A stretch of 64,000 nucleotides of DNA. Origin: Hoeflea ulvae (GTDB lineage: Bacteria > Pseudomonadota > Alphaproteobacteria > Rhizobiales > Rhizobiaceae). Below are positions 1 through 8,795 of this stretch, in pieces. Below the pieces are notes generated by a model. That model saw only the letters and a program-made list of their open reading frames with translations. It did not search any database and was not told where the DNA came from. The position numbers and the translations under genes were made by a program. Every line of letters starts with the position of its first letter. The first letter of the stretch is position 1. The stretch is from the NCBI RefSeq assembly GCF_026619435.1, contig NZ_JAOVZQ010000001.1:2921501-2985500 (forward strand). Direction: 5' to 3'.

Positions 1-150
1 CGCAATCGAAACCGAAAATTAACCTTAACGCTGCCGCCGTGGCATGGTTCTCGCTTGGATAACGACAAACCCGGATCACCGCGTGTGGTTGTGCCAAAAC
101 GGTGCAGCCTGATGCGGAACCGGAGCAACGGCCAAGCGGATGAAGTTGAA

Positions 151-780
151 ATGAGACACAAGAACACACTGGAATTCTTCGATTATTGGGCGAGCAAGCG
201 CGGCGACCGGCCGGCGCCCAACCGCACCGACATCGAACCTGCGGATATCCGCCGTTTGCTGCCGCATGTTTTCATCTGCGACCTGACCGCCGGCGACGGG
301 CTCGACTTCCGGCTTGCCGGCACTGCCCTGTGCGCGCTCTTTGGCCAGGAGCTCAAGGGATCGAGCTTTGGGTCGCTCTGGCTCGAGGACGGCGTGCGCA
401 ATGCCGGCAGGACCGGCGCCTCTGTCGTTACGCGGGCCACCCCGGCGGTGCTGACGCTGGATTGCCTGAGCACCGGCGCGCGGGTGATCAAGGCCGAGAT
501 GCTGCTACTGCCGCTCACCGGCCCCAGCGGCCAGCAGGACCGGCTGATCGGGCTGTTGTCCGTGTTTGATCCGCCCTACTGGATCGGTCATGATCCGCTG
601 GCCGGCTTCTCCACCACCGGTATCCGATTCATTGATCCTTCGCGGGATCCGGTCTTCCTGGCCAACCGGCCGGAAATCGAGCTGCCGGCTGCCGCGGACG
701 GCTTTCATGCCCGCATGACGGCGGCCAAGCAACGCAAGGTCGCGCACCTGGTGGTGCTCGATGGCGGTCGTCAGGATTGA
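151..780 (+). CDS. PAS-domain protein (PAS_5 family)
   Basis: A 209-residue soluble protein that looks like the PAS_5 (PF07310) family common in Rhizobiales, usually a single divergent PAS fold of unknown ligand. The conserved N-terminal signature LEFFDYWASKRGDRPAPNR is at residues 5-23, followed by the DIEPADIRRLLPHVFICDL strand-helix region; the C-terminus is charged and unstructured. There is no output domain, so it may be a stand-alone sensor or partner protein. Reading can start upstream at TTG 55 or ATG 112, but the ATG at 151 places the family signature at the N-terminus and was chosen for that reason. It lies upstream of a PilZ gene in the same direction. The fold assignment is from family memory; no function is inferred. 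Confidence 0.75.
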   Translation: MRHKNTLEFFDYWASKRGDRPAPNRTDIEPADIRRLLPHVFICDLTAGDGLDFRLAGTALCALFGQELKGSSFGSLWLEDGVRNAGRTGASVVTRATPAVLTLDCLSTGARVIKAEMLLLPLTGPSGQQDRLIGLLSVFDPPYWIGHDPLAGFSTTGIRFIDPSRDPVFLANRPEIELPAAADGFHARMTAAKQRKVAHLVVLDGGRQD

Positions 781-904
781 AGCACAAGCCTGCCTGTACA
801 GATGCGCTGGCACAAAGCTGTGCCCAAATGCTTACCTATTGTTAACAGTGGGCGGAATAGGATGAGCCAACAACCATAACTCCGGAATCGGCAAGGCTCC
901 CAAA

Positions 905-1510
905 TTGACCGTCAACTCCGCATTGCTCCACAAAGATCCCGAGGCTGCCGAGAGGCAGTTCAGCCGTGTCACCATTTCGGTGCAGGGCCGGTTCATGCGT
1001 GCTGATCATTCCGAACATGACTGCATCGTCGATATCATGTCACCGTTCGACGCCGTGATTTCCTCCGGCAACCGCCCGGAAGCCGGCGAACGCATTGTCG
1101 CCTATCTCGATTATATCGGACGCGTCGAAGGCAAGGTCAGCGAGACCGGCTTCCGCTCCTTCACCATCTCGATCAACGCCACCGACAGAAAACGCGACAA
1201 GCTGTCGGCGCAGCTGACCTGGCTTGCCAACAAGCATGAGCTGGGCCTGCCGGAAGACCGCCGGCACGAGCGCGTCGCGCCAAGCAATCCGATCGGCGAA
1301 ATCAAGATGGATGACGGCCGCCGCTATCCGTGCCGCATCATCGACTTGTCGGTCTCGGGTGCCGCCATCGAGATCGATGTCCGTCCGGCATTCGGCACCT
1401 TGATCATCCTGGGCAATATGCGCGGCCGCGTCGTGCGCCATTTCCAGGAAGGGATCGCCATCGAGTTCGTCACGATCCAGCCTGAAGAGGTGATCAATCA
1501 GTTGTCCTGA
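905..1510 (+). CDS. Tandem PilZ-domain protein
   Basis: A 201-residue cytoplasmic protein with two PilZ-like halves. The second half (about residues 115-198) carries the c-di-GMP-binding signature: R119-x3-R123 followed by D147-x-S149-x2-G152. The first half (about 18-95) has the length and strand pattern of PilZ, but its arginine motif is degenerate and it lacks the D-x-S-x2-G box, so it is probably a YcgR-N-like or non-binding PilZ module. The start is TTG at 905 with an AAGG about ten bases upstream; the only nearby upstream ATG (862) runs into a stop after five codons. A strong terminator follows immediately. Likely a c-di-GMP effector (motility or envelope), target unknown. Confidence 0.85.
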   Translation: MTVNSALLHKDPEAAERQFSRVTISVQGRFMRADHSEHDCIVDIMSPFDAVISSGNRPEAGERIVAYLDYIGRVEGKVSETGFRSFTISINATDRKRDKLSAQLTWLANKHELGLPEDRRHERVAPSNPIGEIKMDDGRRYPCRIIDLSVSGAAIEIDVRPAFGTLIILGNMRGRVVRHFQEGIAIEFVTIQPEEVINQLS

Positions 1511-1536
1511 TTGGGAACAGACAGGGCGCAAGACGG

Positions 1537-1564
1537 AAACCGGCTTTTGACAGCCGGTTTTTTT
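1537..1564 (+). terminator. Rho-independent terminator after the PilZ gene
   Basis: Perfect 9-bp stem AAACCGGCT (1537-1545) / AGCCGGTTT (1552-1560) with a 6-base loop, running directly into a T tract. It begins 26 bases after the PilZ stop codon. Confidence 0.9.
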
Positions 1565-1882
1565 GTGTCCTGACGCAAGGCGGGCTGCCCATAGCGGCCC
1601 GCCTGCCGCTTCATCGAAACCGCTTACCGCCAGTCCTCGGCATGCCGCCGTGGCTCGAAACTGCGTGAGCCGCCACGCTCAACCGCTGCGCAGCGCAGTT
1701 CCCTGTCGCGACATGGTTGCCAAATCCTCACCGACATGCCCGGCATTTTATACTTGTTTTAGTCTGAATTGTCGCGTGTTTTAATAGTATTAATCTCAAT
1801 TAAGCTTTGATTGTTACTAGTATTATTTGCGCGATTTCAAATACCGAATGTCATTGTTGCCTCATAACGGGGAAGCAGAACA
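1565..1882. other. Intergenic region, AT-rich promoter of the protease gene
   Basis: No credible gene. The left part is GC-rich; the last 140 bases are strongly AT-rich and contain the dyad TTAATA-G-TATTAA at 1781-1793, about 90 bases before the next start codon. This is where the promoter of the transglutaminase-like protein should be. An open frame at 1563-1784 has no ribosome site and unusual composition, and was rejected. Confidence 0.5.
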
Positions 1883-2494
1883 ATGAACAGATATATTCAG
1901 TCTATCGGAAGTATTACCGCAGCATGCGGTCTCGCCGTCGCGTTTTCGACCGCCGCCTTTGCAACACCCACCAATCTGGTGCCGACAGGCAAGACTAATC
2001 CGCCGATCGGTCACTATGAATTCTGCAAGAGCTATCCGTCCGAATGCCGCTCGCTTGGCACGGATCGCGGCGCGATGACGCTGACGCGTGAACGCTGGGC
2101 CCAGATGCTCAAGGTCAATGCCAGCGTCAACCAGGGGATCCGGCCCGACACCGATCTCAACATCTATGGCGTCGATGAATTGTGGTCCTATCCGCGCACC
2201 GTGGGCGACTGCGAAGATTATGTGCTGCTCAAGCGGCACATGCTGATCGAAAAGGGATTCTCGCCGAGCGATCTCCTGATCACCGTGGTGCTGCAGCCCA
2301 ATGGCGACGGTCATGCGGTGCTGACGGTCCGCACCGATTACGGCGACTACATTCTCGACAATATGCGCGGTGACGTCCGTCTCTGGTCGGAAACCGGCTA
2401 CACCTTCGTCAAGCGCCAGTCCTCCGAACACGCCGCACGCTGGACCAAGCTTGGACCCGGCTCGGCAAGCAGTGTGGGCGCTGTCAACTACTGA
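1883..2494 (+). CDS. Transglutaminase-like cysteine protease (BTLCP family)
   Basis: A 203-residue exported protein of the bacterial transglutaminase-like cysteine proteinase family (PF06035, peptidase C93). A signal peptide covers about residues 1-27 (hydrophobic core ITAACGLAVAFSTAAFA, cleavage after AFA). The catalytic triad is visible: C110 in VGDCEDYVLLK, H144 in GHAVLTVR and D159 in YILDN. Homologues in other proteobacteria (LapG) cleave surface adhesins under c-di-GMP control, but this rhizobial type is generally encoded without a LapD partner and its substrate is unknown. It follows an AT-rich promoter region and appears monocistronic. Confidence 0.85.
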   Translation: MNRYIQSIGSITAACGLAVAFSTAAFATPTNLVPTGKTNPPIGHYEFCKSYPSECRSLGTDRGAMTLTRERWAQMLKVNASVNQGIRPDTDLNIYGVDELWSYPRTVGDCEDYVLLKRHMLIEKGFSPSDLLITVVLQPNGDGHAVLTVRTDYGDYILDNMRGDVRLWSETGYTFVKRQSSEHAARWTKLGPGSASSVGAVNY

Positions 2495-2666
2495 TACCGC
2501 GCTTCCGGACCTCATGCCGCGAGGCCTGTCCGGAACCGCCTGAATGCCGCCCGGGCGCTGATATGGCGTTCGGATACGGTGGGGCCCAGGTCGAGTCCCC
2601 TTGCTTCCCCGCAGCGACCCGGGCCTTGAGCCGATCCCAAAGTCCCCTGGGGTCGGCTCTTTCGTT

Positions 2667-3194
2667 TCAATCGATCCGTTTCAGTCCGGCGGCAAAACGC
2701 CTGGCATTTTCGACATAGTGGCTGGCCGACAGCTTCAGTCCCGCTTCGGCGCCGGCATCCAGTGTCCGGATCACCCGGGCGGGCGAGCCGACAACCAGGG
2801 AATTGTCCGGGATCACCTTGCCTTCCGTCACCAGCGCGCCGGCGCCGATCAGGCAGTTCCGGCCGATTCTCGCGCCGTTGAGAACGGTGGCGCCCATGCC
2901 CACCAGCGAGTTGTCGCCGATGGTGCAGCCATGCAGGATGGCGCTGTGACCGATGGTGCAGCCCTTGCCGATGGTGAGCGGAAAGCCCATATCGGTGTGC
3001 AGCACGCAGTTTTCCTGGATATTCGAGCCCTCGCCGACAATGATCGCTTCATTGTCCCCGCGCAGCACCGCGCCGAACCAGATCCCGGCCCCCTCTTCCA
3101 GGATGACATCGCCAATGACCTGGGCGCTGTCGGCGACGAAGTAAAATCCGTCCGGTCGCACCGGCGCCTTGCCGTCAAGACTGTAAATCGCCAT
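2667..3194 (-). CDS. Gamma-carbonic anhydrase family protein
   Basis: A 175-residue left-handed beta-helix protein of the gamma-carbonic anhydrase family (YrdA/PaaY-like). Hexapeptide repeats run from about residue 18 to 140. The three zinc-ligand histidines are H66 (VLHTD), H83 and H88 ([10 protein letters not shown]). The family forms trimers, with the metal at subunit interfaces. The frame stays open upstream to 3677, which would give a 336-residue protein, but family proteins start at [11 protein letters not shown], so the ATG at 3194 is used. Upstream on the same strand is a broken small membrane-protein gene. Cytoplasmic; physiological substrate uncertain. Confidence 0.9.
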   Translation of the reverse strand: MAIYSLDGKAPVRPDGFYFVADSAQVIGDVILEEGAGIWFGAVLRGDNEAIIVGEGSNIQENCVLHTDMGFPLTIGKGCTIGHSAILHGCTIGDNSLVGMGATVLNGARIGRNCLIGAGALVTEGKVIPDNSLVVGSPARVIRTLDAGAEAGLKLSASHYVENARRFAAGLKRID

Positions 3195-3340
3195 CTCCGT
3201 AGTCTCCCTTGTCGCCACAACAGCCCCTCGCCAATTGCAGGGTCTCCCCGGTTTTGTAATGCCCTCGACGCGCAAAGGAAACACTTCCCGGAAGCGGTCG
3301 GGGTGTTTCACGCCTGTTGCAGAATTTGCAGCGCGGGAGT

Positions 3341-3677
3341 TCAGGCGAGAAAATAGCCGCTGGCAAAGGCCAGTTGCAGCACCACGACACCTGAACACAT
3401 CGACCAGCCGCCGGCCACCAGCGCCAGAACCGTGTAAAGCGGCATGGTGACAAGGCCGCGGCGCCAGCTGCGGAAGCCGTTGACGATCAGCAGCCTCGGC
3501 CCGATCAGGGCCGCCAGCGCCAGTTCCAGACCGATCTCGCAGCGGATGTCCGGGGGCCACGCTTTCAGAGGGTTCGCGCCATCCGGCAAAGCGGACGAGC
3601 TCCAGTGCGATCCACGAGGTGGCAAAACCTGTCGCCATGGCGAAGACTGCGGTGAGGATATCGACGCTGTACATCAT
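3341..3677 (-). pseudogene. Small membrane protein, broken by a +1 frameshift (DUF6949-like)
   Basis: Two reading frames together encode one plausible small membrane protein. The first starts at ATG 3677 with a transmembrane helix ([18 protein letters not shown]). The second ends at 3341 with two more hydrophobic segments ([16 protein letters not shown] and [16 protein letters not shown]...ASGYFLA). Removing one base, most simply from the G run at 3552-3556, joins them into a 111-residue protein. The C-terminal pattern (pro-ile/leu segment, arginine-rich turn, long helix with WSMCSG) resembles what I recall of the rhizobial DUF6949 proteins, but this is unverified. It could be a real pseudogene or a base-call error. 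Confidence 0.5.
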
Positions 3678-3781
3678 TGGTTAACCATCCGGGGGTCAGT
3701 ATCAAAACTCGTCAGAGACCCTGCAAGGGCCGTGCCACGGCCTTGCGTTCCATTTTGGCACAAACCTGAAACCGGCTGGCA

Positions 3782-4516
3782 ATGTCCGAATCCACAGACA
3801 CTCTCGAGCACACGCCGCTGCTGTCGCCCCGATTCATCTGGAAACTGACCACGGTCGTGGCGGTCATGTGCCTGGTCACGCTTGCAATCGCCGTGACCGG
3901 TCAGCTCGTCGGCCGGCAGATTTCCCATGCCGGCAATACCGCCGACCGGACCATGCATGAAATCGTGATCGGCGACGACAGGCTGCGCCTGCCCGCCAAT
4001 GTGATCCGCTACGAGAACCAGAGGGTGTCGGGCGTGCAATCAGCGATCGATACGTATTTTTCCTGGCCCGGCATGAATGGCTACAGTGAAGCCAGGCGCA
4101 ACATCTTCAACCAGACCGACTCCGCCGACGGGCTTGTCTTCGCCCGCATTGCGCAGGCCACCATGTCGCGCGACATGTCCGGACGCTACACGCCGATTTA
4201 CCGCAGGCTGACGGAAGGTGCACCGGTGGCCGGGCCCAACGGACTTGATTCCTACCGGCTGCGATCCGGTGCCGGTTACGCCAATGAGCTGATGTATGTC
4301 GAGCACGGCGCCAGCGAGCATCCCTACACCATACGCTGCCTGGTCGAGGAGACGGCGCCGGATCTGGACTTCACCACCAGGACCGGCTGCCAGCGCGACA
4401 TCTCGCTTGGACAGGATCTGTCCGTGACCTACCGTTATTCGATAGATCTGCTGCCGCACTGGCGCGAGATCGAGCGTGATGTCCGTCAGAAGCTCGAGGC
4501 GGCGCTGGTCAGGTAA
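3782..4516 (+). CDS. Membrane-anchored hypothetical protein
   Basis: A 244-residue protein I do not recognise beyond a resemblance to conserved rhizobial hypotheticals. One transmembrane helix (about residues 22-44, LTTVVAVMCLVTLAIAVTG) follows a short cytoplasmic tail, leaving about 200 residues outside the membrane. The outer part is polar, with two cysteines (in RCLVEE and TGCQRD) that could form a disulfide and a C-terminal amphipathic segment. No enzyme motif is visible. It starts at ATG 3782 in a gap opposite the broken small membrane-protein gene and converges with the DUF3126 gene 15 bases downstream. Confidence 0.7.
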   Translation: MSESTDTLEHTPLLSPRFIWKLTTVVAVMCLVTLAIAVTGQLVGRQISHAGNTADRTMHEIVIGDDRLRLPANVIRYENQRVSGVQSAIDTYFSWPGMNGYSEARRNIFNQTDSADGLVFARIAQATMSRDMSGRYTPIYRRLTEGAPVAGPNGLDSYRLRSGAGYANELMYVEHGASEHPYTIRCLVEETAPDLDFTTRTGCQRDISLGQDLSVTYRYSIDLLPHWREIERDVRQKLEAALVR

Positions 4517-4531
4517 TGCGGCGCCGGTCGG

Positions 4532-4735
4532 TCAGAGATCGACGTCGAGAATGGCCATCGAGAAATTATAGGACAATTCGCCGTCCTCGTCGTCGCGGAA
4601 CATGATGCCGAGGAACTCGTCGCCGAGATAGACTTCCGCCGAATCGTCCTTCTTGTGCCGGGCCTTGATGGCAATCTTGTCATTGAAAATGCGCTTCAAA
4701 TAGGCATCAAGCTTGGCAATTTCTTCCGGTTTCAC
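4532..4735 (-). CDS. DUF3126 family protein
   Basis: A 67-residue acidic protein that matches the DUF3126 family (PF11324) over its full length, beginning MKPEEIAKLDAYLK and containing the YLGDEFLGIMFRDDEDGE core. Function unknown; the family sits next to cysE in many Rhizobiales, as it does here. It lies 114 bases downstream of cysE on the same strand and is probably co-transcribed. No membrane segment or signal peptide. Confidence 0.85.
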   Translation of the reverse strand: MKPEEIAKLDAYLKRIFNDKIAIKARHKKDDSAEVYLGDEFLGIMFRDDEDGELSYNFSMAILDVDL

Positions 4736-4849
4736 GGCGCTCTCCTGGGCAATTGGATGTGTCGGGCTTTTGACATGGACGGCCGGCTAAATCAAACCCG
4801 CGCGCCGGGTTTTACGCTGACATCACCGGGTTATCTGTGAATGGCCGTG

Positions 4850-5674
4850 TCAGGATGTCGAATTGAGCATCTGGTCCATGGCGCGCGACGGTTCCTCGCA
4901 GCCGGCGGTGCCGACCACGCGGGCGGGAACGCCGGCCACGGTCGAATTCGGCGGCACCGGCTTGAGCACCACGGAACCCGCGGCCACCCGGCTGCAATGG
5001 CCGATCTCGATATTGCCGAGCACCTTGGCGCCGGCACCGACCAGCACGCCGTCTCCGATCTTGGGATGGCGGTCGCCGGTTTCCTTGCCGGTCCCACCCA
5101 GGGTGACACCCTGCAGGATCGAGACATTGTCGCCGATCGTCGCGGTCATACCGACCACCAGGCCGGTGGCGTGATCGAGGAACATGCCCTTGCCGACTTT
5201 CGCGGCGGGGTGAATATCGGTCTGGAAGATCTCCGACGACCGGCTTTGCAGATAGAGCGCCAGGTCGATCCGGCCGCGGTTCCACAGCCAATGCGCCAGA
5301 CGGTGGGTCTGGATCGAATGGAAGCCCTTGAAATAGAGTACCGGCTGGATGAAGCGGGTGCAGGCCGGATCGCGGTCATAGACGGCCTGGATGTCGACGC
5401 GCAGCACCGACCCCCATTCCCGCCAGTCTTCGGCCATCTCCAGAAAGGTCTGCCGCAGCAGATTGGCCTGCAGGTCCTGGTGATCGAGACGCTCGCAGAT
5501 CCGGTGAATCACCGCCGCTTCCAGTGACGGCTGGTTGAGCACGGTCGAATAGAGGAACGCCGCCAGCAGCGGATCCTGGGCGATCGAACGATCGGCCTCG
5601 ATCCGGATCGAATCCCAGATCGGATCAATGGTCTTGAGCGACTCGCCTGCCCGTACACCTGTATTCGTTGCCAT
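4850..5674 (-). CDS. cysE: Serine O-acetyltransferase
   Basis: A 274-residue CysE. It transfers acetyl from acetyl-CoA to L-serine to give O-acetylserine, the first step of cysteine synthesis in the cytoplasm. The N-terminal helical SATase domain covers about residues 15-125; the left-handed beta-helix covers about 150-250. Catalytic Asp/His regions are seen as TDIHPAAKVGKG and LDHATGLVVG, and the CoA-binding turn as GGTGKETGDRHPKIGDG. The C-terminal tail after the helix is where cysteine feedback and CysK binding occur in the family; it ends LNSTS rather than the classical -I terminus. The DUF3126 gene follows. Confidence 0.95.
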   Translation of the reverse strand: MATNTGVRAGESLKTIDPIWDSIRIEADRSIAQDPLLAAFLYSTVLNQPSLEAAVIHRICERLDHQDLQANLLRQTFLEMAEDWREWGSVLRVDIQAVYDRDPACTRFIQPVLYFKGFHSIQTHRLAHWLWNRGRIDLALYLQSRSSEIFQTDIHPAAKVGKGMFLDHATGLVVGMTATIGDNVSILQGVTLGGTGKETGDRHPKIGDGVLVGAGAKVLGNIEIGHCSRVAAGSVVLKPVPPNSTVAGVPARVVGTAGCEEPSRAMDQMLNSTS

Positions 5675-5846
5675 TGCCGCCTCCGGGCCTGTTGTTTCGA
5701 CTGCGCCATCGGGTCTGTCAAACGCGCTGACAACGCGCTACCAGTCTCAATCCGTGCACAAACATCGCCATCCGGACCATCTCATTTGAACGCGACGTGC
5801 ACCCAAAGATAAGACACAACGGCAAAAAAACAAATGGGCAGTTGAA

Positions 5847-6653
5847 ATGGACGTGAATAATTCCTTTGCCGGCGGCACCATCACCACGGCAATCGGCGCC
5901 GACGGCATTGGCCGGCTGACGATCAATCGCCCGGAAAAACGCAATGCGCTGACCGATGCGATGTGGCGCGCCCTGCCTGCCGCACTCGACCGGCTGGTGG
6001 CACAGGACCAGGCCCGCGTGGTGATCATCGCCGGTGCGGGCGGGACGGATTTTTCCGCCGGCGCCGATATTGGCGAGTTCGCGACCTTGCGCAAGGACGG
6101 CGATACCGCGCGACTCTACGAGGCCGGCAATTCGCAGGCATTCGCCGCGGTGCGGACATGCCCGGTGCCGGTGATTGCCGTCATTCGCGGGATCTGCTTT
6201 GGCGGCGGCTTCGGACTTGCCGCCGCCGCCGACATCCGGCTGGCCGACGAGACCGCCCGCTTCGCCATTCCCGCCGCCCGGCTGGGCCTGGCCTATCCGC
6301 TTGATGCAGTTCAGGATCTGCTGCGCGCGCTGGGCGACCAGAGAGCCCGCCATGCGCTGTATTCGGCTTGGGAGATGTCCGCCAGTGAGGCGCTTGGCTG
6401 CGGTTGCCTGCTGAGCCTCTATCGAAAGGACGAGCTGGAGGCGGAAGCATCGCGTCTGGCGTCCGACATCGCCGCGGCGGCACCGCTGTCGGTGCGCGCT
6501 TCCAAGGCAGCCATTCTGGCGCAGGGGTCGCGCTCTCAACAGGATCTGGAGACCGCCGCGGCCATCGCGACACTGACCTTTGACAGCCACGGCTACGCCG
6601 AGGGACATCGCGCCTTCATGGAAAAGCGCGCAGCGACATTCACCGGGAGATAA
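5847..6653 (+). CDS. Enoyl-CoA hydratase/isomerase family protein
   Basis: A 268-residue crotonase-fold protein. The oxyanion-hole segments are present: GTDFSAGADIGEF (about residues 69-81) and CFGGGFGLAAAADIRLA (about 117-133). The usual hydratase glutamate in the second half is replaced around ARLGLAYPLDAVQDL, so the exact reaction (hydration, isomerisation or decarboxylation of an acyl-CoA) cannot be fixed. The start is ATG 5847 behind a short AT-rich leader. Its 3' end overlaps the converging hydrolase gene by 14 bases. There is no obvious beta-oxidation operon around it. Confidence 0.85.
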   Translation: MDVNNSFAGGTITTAIGADGIGRLTINRPEKRNALTDAMWRALPAALDRLVAQDQARVVIIAGAGGTDFSAGADIGEFATLRKDGDTARLYEAGNSQAFAAVRTCPVPVIAVIRGICFGGGFGLAAAADIRLADETARFAIPAARLGLAYPLDAVQDLLRALGDQRARHALYSAWEMSASEALGCGCLLSLYRKDELEAEASRLASDIAAAAPLSVRASKAAILAQGSRSQQDLETAAAIATLTFDSHGYAEGHRAFMEKRAATFTGR

Positions 6654-7548
6654 AACTCTCCACACGGCCTTCGAGCTGGTCGAGAAAGGCCATCACGGCA
6701 TCGTTGAAGGCGTCATTGCGGTCGCCGGCCACCATGTGCCCTGCCCCCGAAACATCGACGTAACCGGCATGCGGAACCATCTTGCGAAACGCCACCACGG
6801 CCTCTTCGGTGACCAGTTCGGACTGCTGCCCGCGCACCAGCAGCACCGGGATCTTCAGTCCCTTCGCTGCCGCCACGAGGTGGTCCTGAACCGCCTCGCC
6901 ACCGGCATTGATGGTACGCGGTCCGTCGATAAAGGCCGGGTCCCAATGCCAGCGATGCCGGCCGTCGCTGCCGATGCGCAGGTTCTTGGCGAGTCCCGCG
7001 AGCGACCGCGGCTGCGGACGGTGCGGCAGATAGGCGGCAATTGCGGCTGCGGCCTCTTCGAGCGTTGCAAAACCGTCGCGCATCCGCTCCGCCATAAAAC
7101 CCTGGATGCGGCTGATGCCGTCGGGATCCATATGCGGGGTGACATCGACCAGAACCAGACCGGCAAGCAGGTCCGGATCGCCCTGCCCGGCAGCCAGCAG
7201 CCCGGACAACCCGCCAAGCGAGGCGCCGACCAGCACAGGCGGCTTGCCGGTCTGCGCGGTGATGGCACGGCAAAGCGCCACGGCATCAGCCGCGTAATCA
7301 CTGACCGCATAGGCCTTGTCATCAAGCCAGGCGCTGTCGCCATGGCCGCGCTGATCCACGGTGAAGGCCGTGTGCCCGGCATCGGCAATGCGGCGGGCGG
7401 CACCGCCCCAGGCGTGCCGGGTCTGGCCGCCACCATGAAGCAGCAACACCGGATTGCCGTGGCCGGAGCCTTTCGGCTCGTGCCTGTCGGCGGCGAGCCT
7501 GTTGCCCGCGGCACCCTGAAATTCCACCAGCGTCTTGAGATTGCTCAC
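6640..7548 (-). CDS. Alpha/beta hydrolase
   Basis: A 302-residue alpha/beta-fold hydrolase. Visible motifs: the oxyanion HGG segment (LLLHGGGQTRHAW), the nucleophile elbow VGASLGGLSG with serine in G-x-S-x-G, the acid-loop region VRGQQSELV, and the terminal histidine in GAGHMVAGDRND. It fits peroxidase/esterase-like family members; the substrate is unknown. The start overlaps the stop of the upstream hydrolase gene by four bases, which implies translational coupling. Its own 3' end overlaps the converging enoyl-CoA hydratase gene. Confidence 0.85.
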   Translation of the reverse strand: MSNLKTLVEFQGAAGNRLAADRHEPKGSGHGNPVLLLHGGGQTRHAWGGAARRIADAGHTAFTVDQRGHGDSAWLDDKAYAVSDYAADAVALCRAITAQTGKPPVLVGASLGGLSGLLAAGQGDPDLLAGLVLVDVTPHMDPDGISRIQGFMAERMRDGFATLEEAAAAIAAYLPHRPQPRSLAGLAKNLRIGSDGRHRWHWDPAFIDGPRTINAGGEAVQDHLVAAAKGLKIPVLLVRGQQSELVTEEAVVAFRKMVPHAGYVDVSGAGHMVAGDRNDAFNDAVMAFLDQLEGRVESFISR

Positions 7549-8339
7549 TGAAATTCACCGGCCTCGACGTCGGCGAAGAAGGCAAGGGTTGCCGCCTTGA
7601 ACACCTTGTCACCGACAGCGAGCATGTGATCGCGGTTGGGAATGTCGAGCGCGCGGGACCGGGGAATGAGCCGGGCAAGACCTTCGGCCGATCCGGCGAT
7701 GTCGTCCCGGGTGCCGACCCCGACCAGTGCCGGCATCGGCAATTGCGCCAGATCATCGCCGCTGACCAGGGTCCGCGAGGTGCGGATGCAGGCTGCCAGC
7801 GCCAGCCGGTCGCTCTTGGTCTGATCGGCAAAGGCGCGGAACATCCTGCCGCGGGCATCGCTCACATCATCGATGGAGCCTGCCAGCAGTGCGTCGGCGA
7901 TCGGGTCCCAGTCGCCGACCCCTTCGACCATACCCATGCCGAGACCGCCAAACACCACCGAACGGACCAGTTCGGGCCGGGCGATGGCCAGAAACGCCGA
8001 AATCCGCGCACCCATCGAATAGCCGATGACATGGGCCGACTCGATCTTCAGCGACTCAAGCAGGCCGGACGCATCAGCCGCCATGGTTTCGGGATGATAG
8101 GCTTCCGGCTCATGCGGCTTGTCCGATTCGCCATGGCCGCGATTGTCGAGCGCGATCACCCGGTAGCCGGCCTCGTCCAGCGTCTTGAACCAGCCGGGAA
8201 ACACCCAGTTGACATGGGCGGTCGAGGCAAAGCCGTGAATCAGCAGCACCGGCGTTCCCTCGGGGTTGCCGGCCTCATACCATGTGATGTCGATGTCGCC
8301 GGAAGTGTAGCGGCCGGCTTGCAAGCGATCCAGATTCAT
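7545..8339 (-). CDS. Alpha/beta hydrolase
   Basis: A 264-residue alpha/beta-fold hydrolase, first of a two-gene operon. Motifs: HGFASTAHVNW oxyanion loop (about residues 35-45), nucleophile elbow GYSMGARIS with serine, the aspartate-containing VGTRDDIAG segment, and the terminal histidine in NRDHMLAVGD. It is similar in layout to the downstream hydrolase but not a recent duplicate, because the sequences differ throughout. Probably a small-molecule esterase or C-C hydrolase; substrate not predictable. The promoter lies in the 175-base gap shared divergently with the zinc-finger gene. Confidence 0.85.
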   Translation of the reverse strand: MNLDRLQAGRYTSGDIDITWYEAGNPEGTPVLLIHGFASTAHVNWVFPGWFKTLDEAGYRVIALDNRGHGESDKPHEPEAYHPETMAADASGLLESLKIESAHVIGYSMGARISAFLAIARPELVRSVVFGGLGMGMVEGVGDWDPIADALLAGSIDDVSDARGRMFRAFADQTKSDRLALAACIRTSRTLVSGDDLAQLPMPALVGVGTRDDIAGSAEGLARLIPRSRALDIPNRDHMLAVGDKVFKAATLAFFADVEAGEFQ

Positions 8340-8514
8340 ATGATGCCCCTTTTCGCATCCTACCTAGCCCAATCGGTTGATCTTGCAAATATTGCCTGCC
8401 GATGATTTCCCGATGTTCGGGATCGAAGCGCCGGGGAGCCAAAAACCCGCTACACATTTGACAAGCCAACGTATATGGTCCGCCCAATTCAGTTTCGCCG
8501 CGACGGAGAGATGC

Positions 8515-8760
8515 ATGGCAGACCACACAATTCCGCATTACCAGAATGATGCAGGCCACGTTGCGGTTGAAATCGGCGTGAAGGAATTCATGTGCGTGGG
8601 CGCAAACCCGCCTTTCGATCATCCGCATGTCTATCTCGACATGGGCGCCGACAGTGAAAAGGTCTGCCCCTATTGCTCCACCCTGTACCGCTACAATCCG
8701 GCACTGGCCGCGACCGAGACCGTGCCGGCGGGATGCGCGTGGGATCATCAACCTGCCTGA
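8515..8760 (+). CDS. CHCC-type zinc-finger protein (NDUFS6-like)
   Basis: An 81-residue protein of the zf-CHCC family (PF10276), related to the mitochondrial complex I accessory subunit NDUFS6. Zinc ligands are visible as C27 (KEFMCVG), a histidine in FDHPHVYL (H36 or H38), and C51/C54 (VCPYC). The start at ATG 8515 is fixed by a GGAGAG at 8505-8510; an out-of-frame ATG lies at 8511. The FAD-monooxygenase gene follows after 35 bases. A complex I association is known for alphaproteobacterial homologues and is inferred here. Confidence 0.9.
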   Translation: MADHTIPHYQNDAGHVAVEIGVKEFMCVGANPPFDHPHVYLDMGADSEKVCPYCSTLYRYNPALAATETVPAGCAWDHQPA

Positions 8761-8795
8761 ATTCGCCTTGACGCCAATCTGACCCGGAAGGTGCC

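Noticed and set aside
1563..1784. A 73-residue open frame after the PilZ terminator
   Set aside because: No ribosome site, atypical composition, begins within a terminator.
2667..3677. A single 336-residue open frame covering gamma-carbonic anhydrase and upstream DNA
   Set aside because: The N-terminal half is a short membrane-protein start that then runs through low-quality sequence; family proteins start at 3194. Treated as two separate loci.
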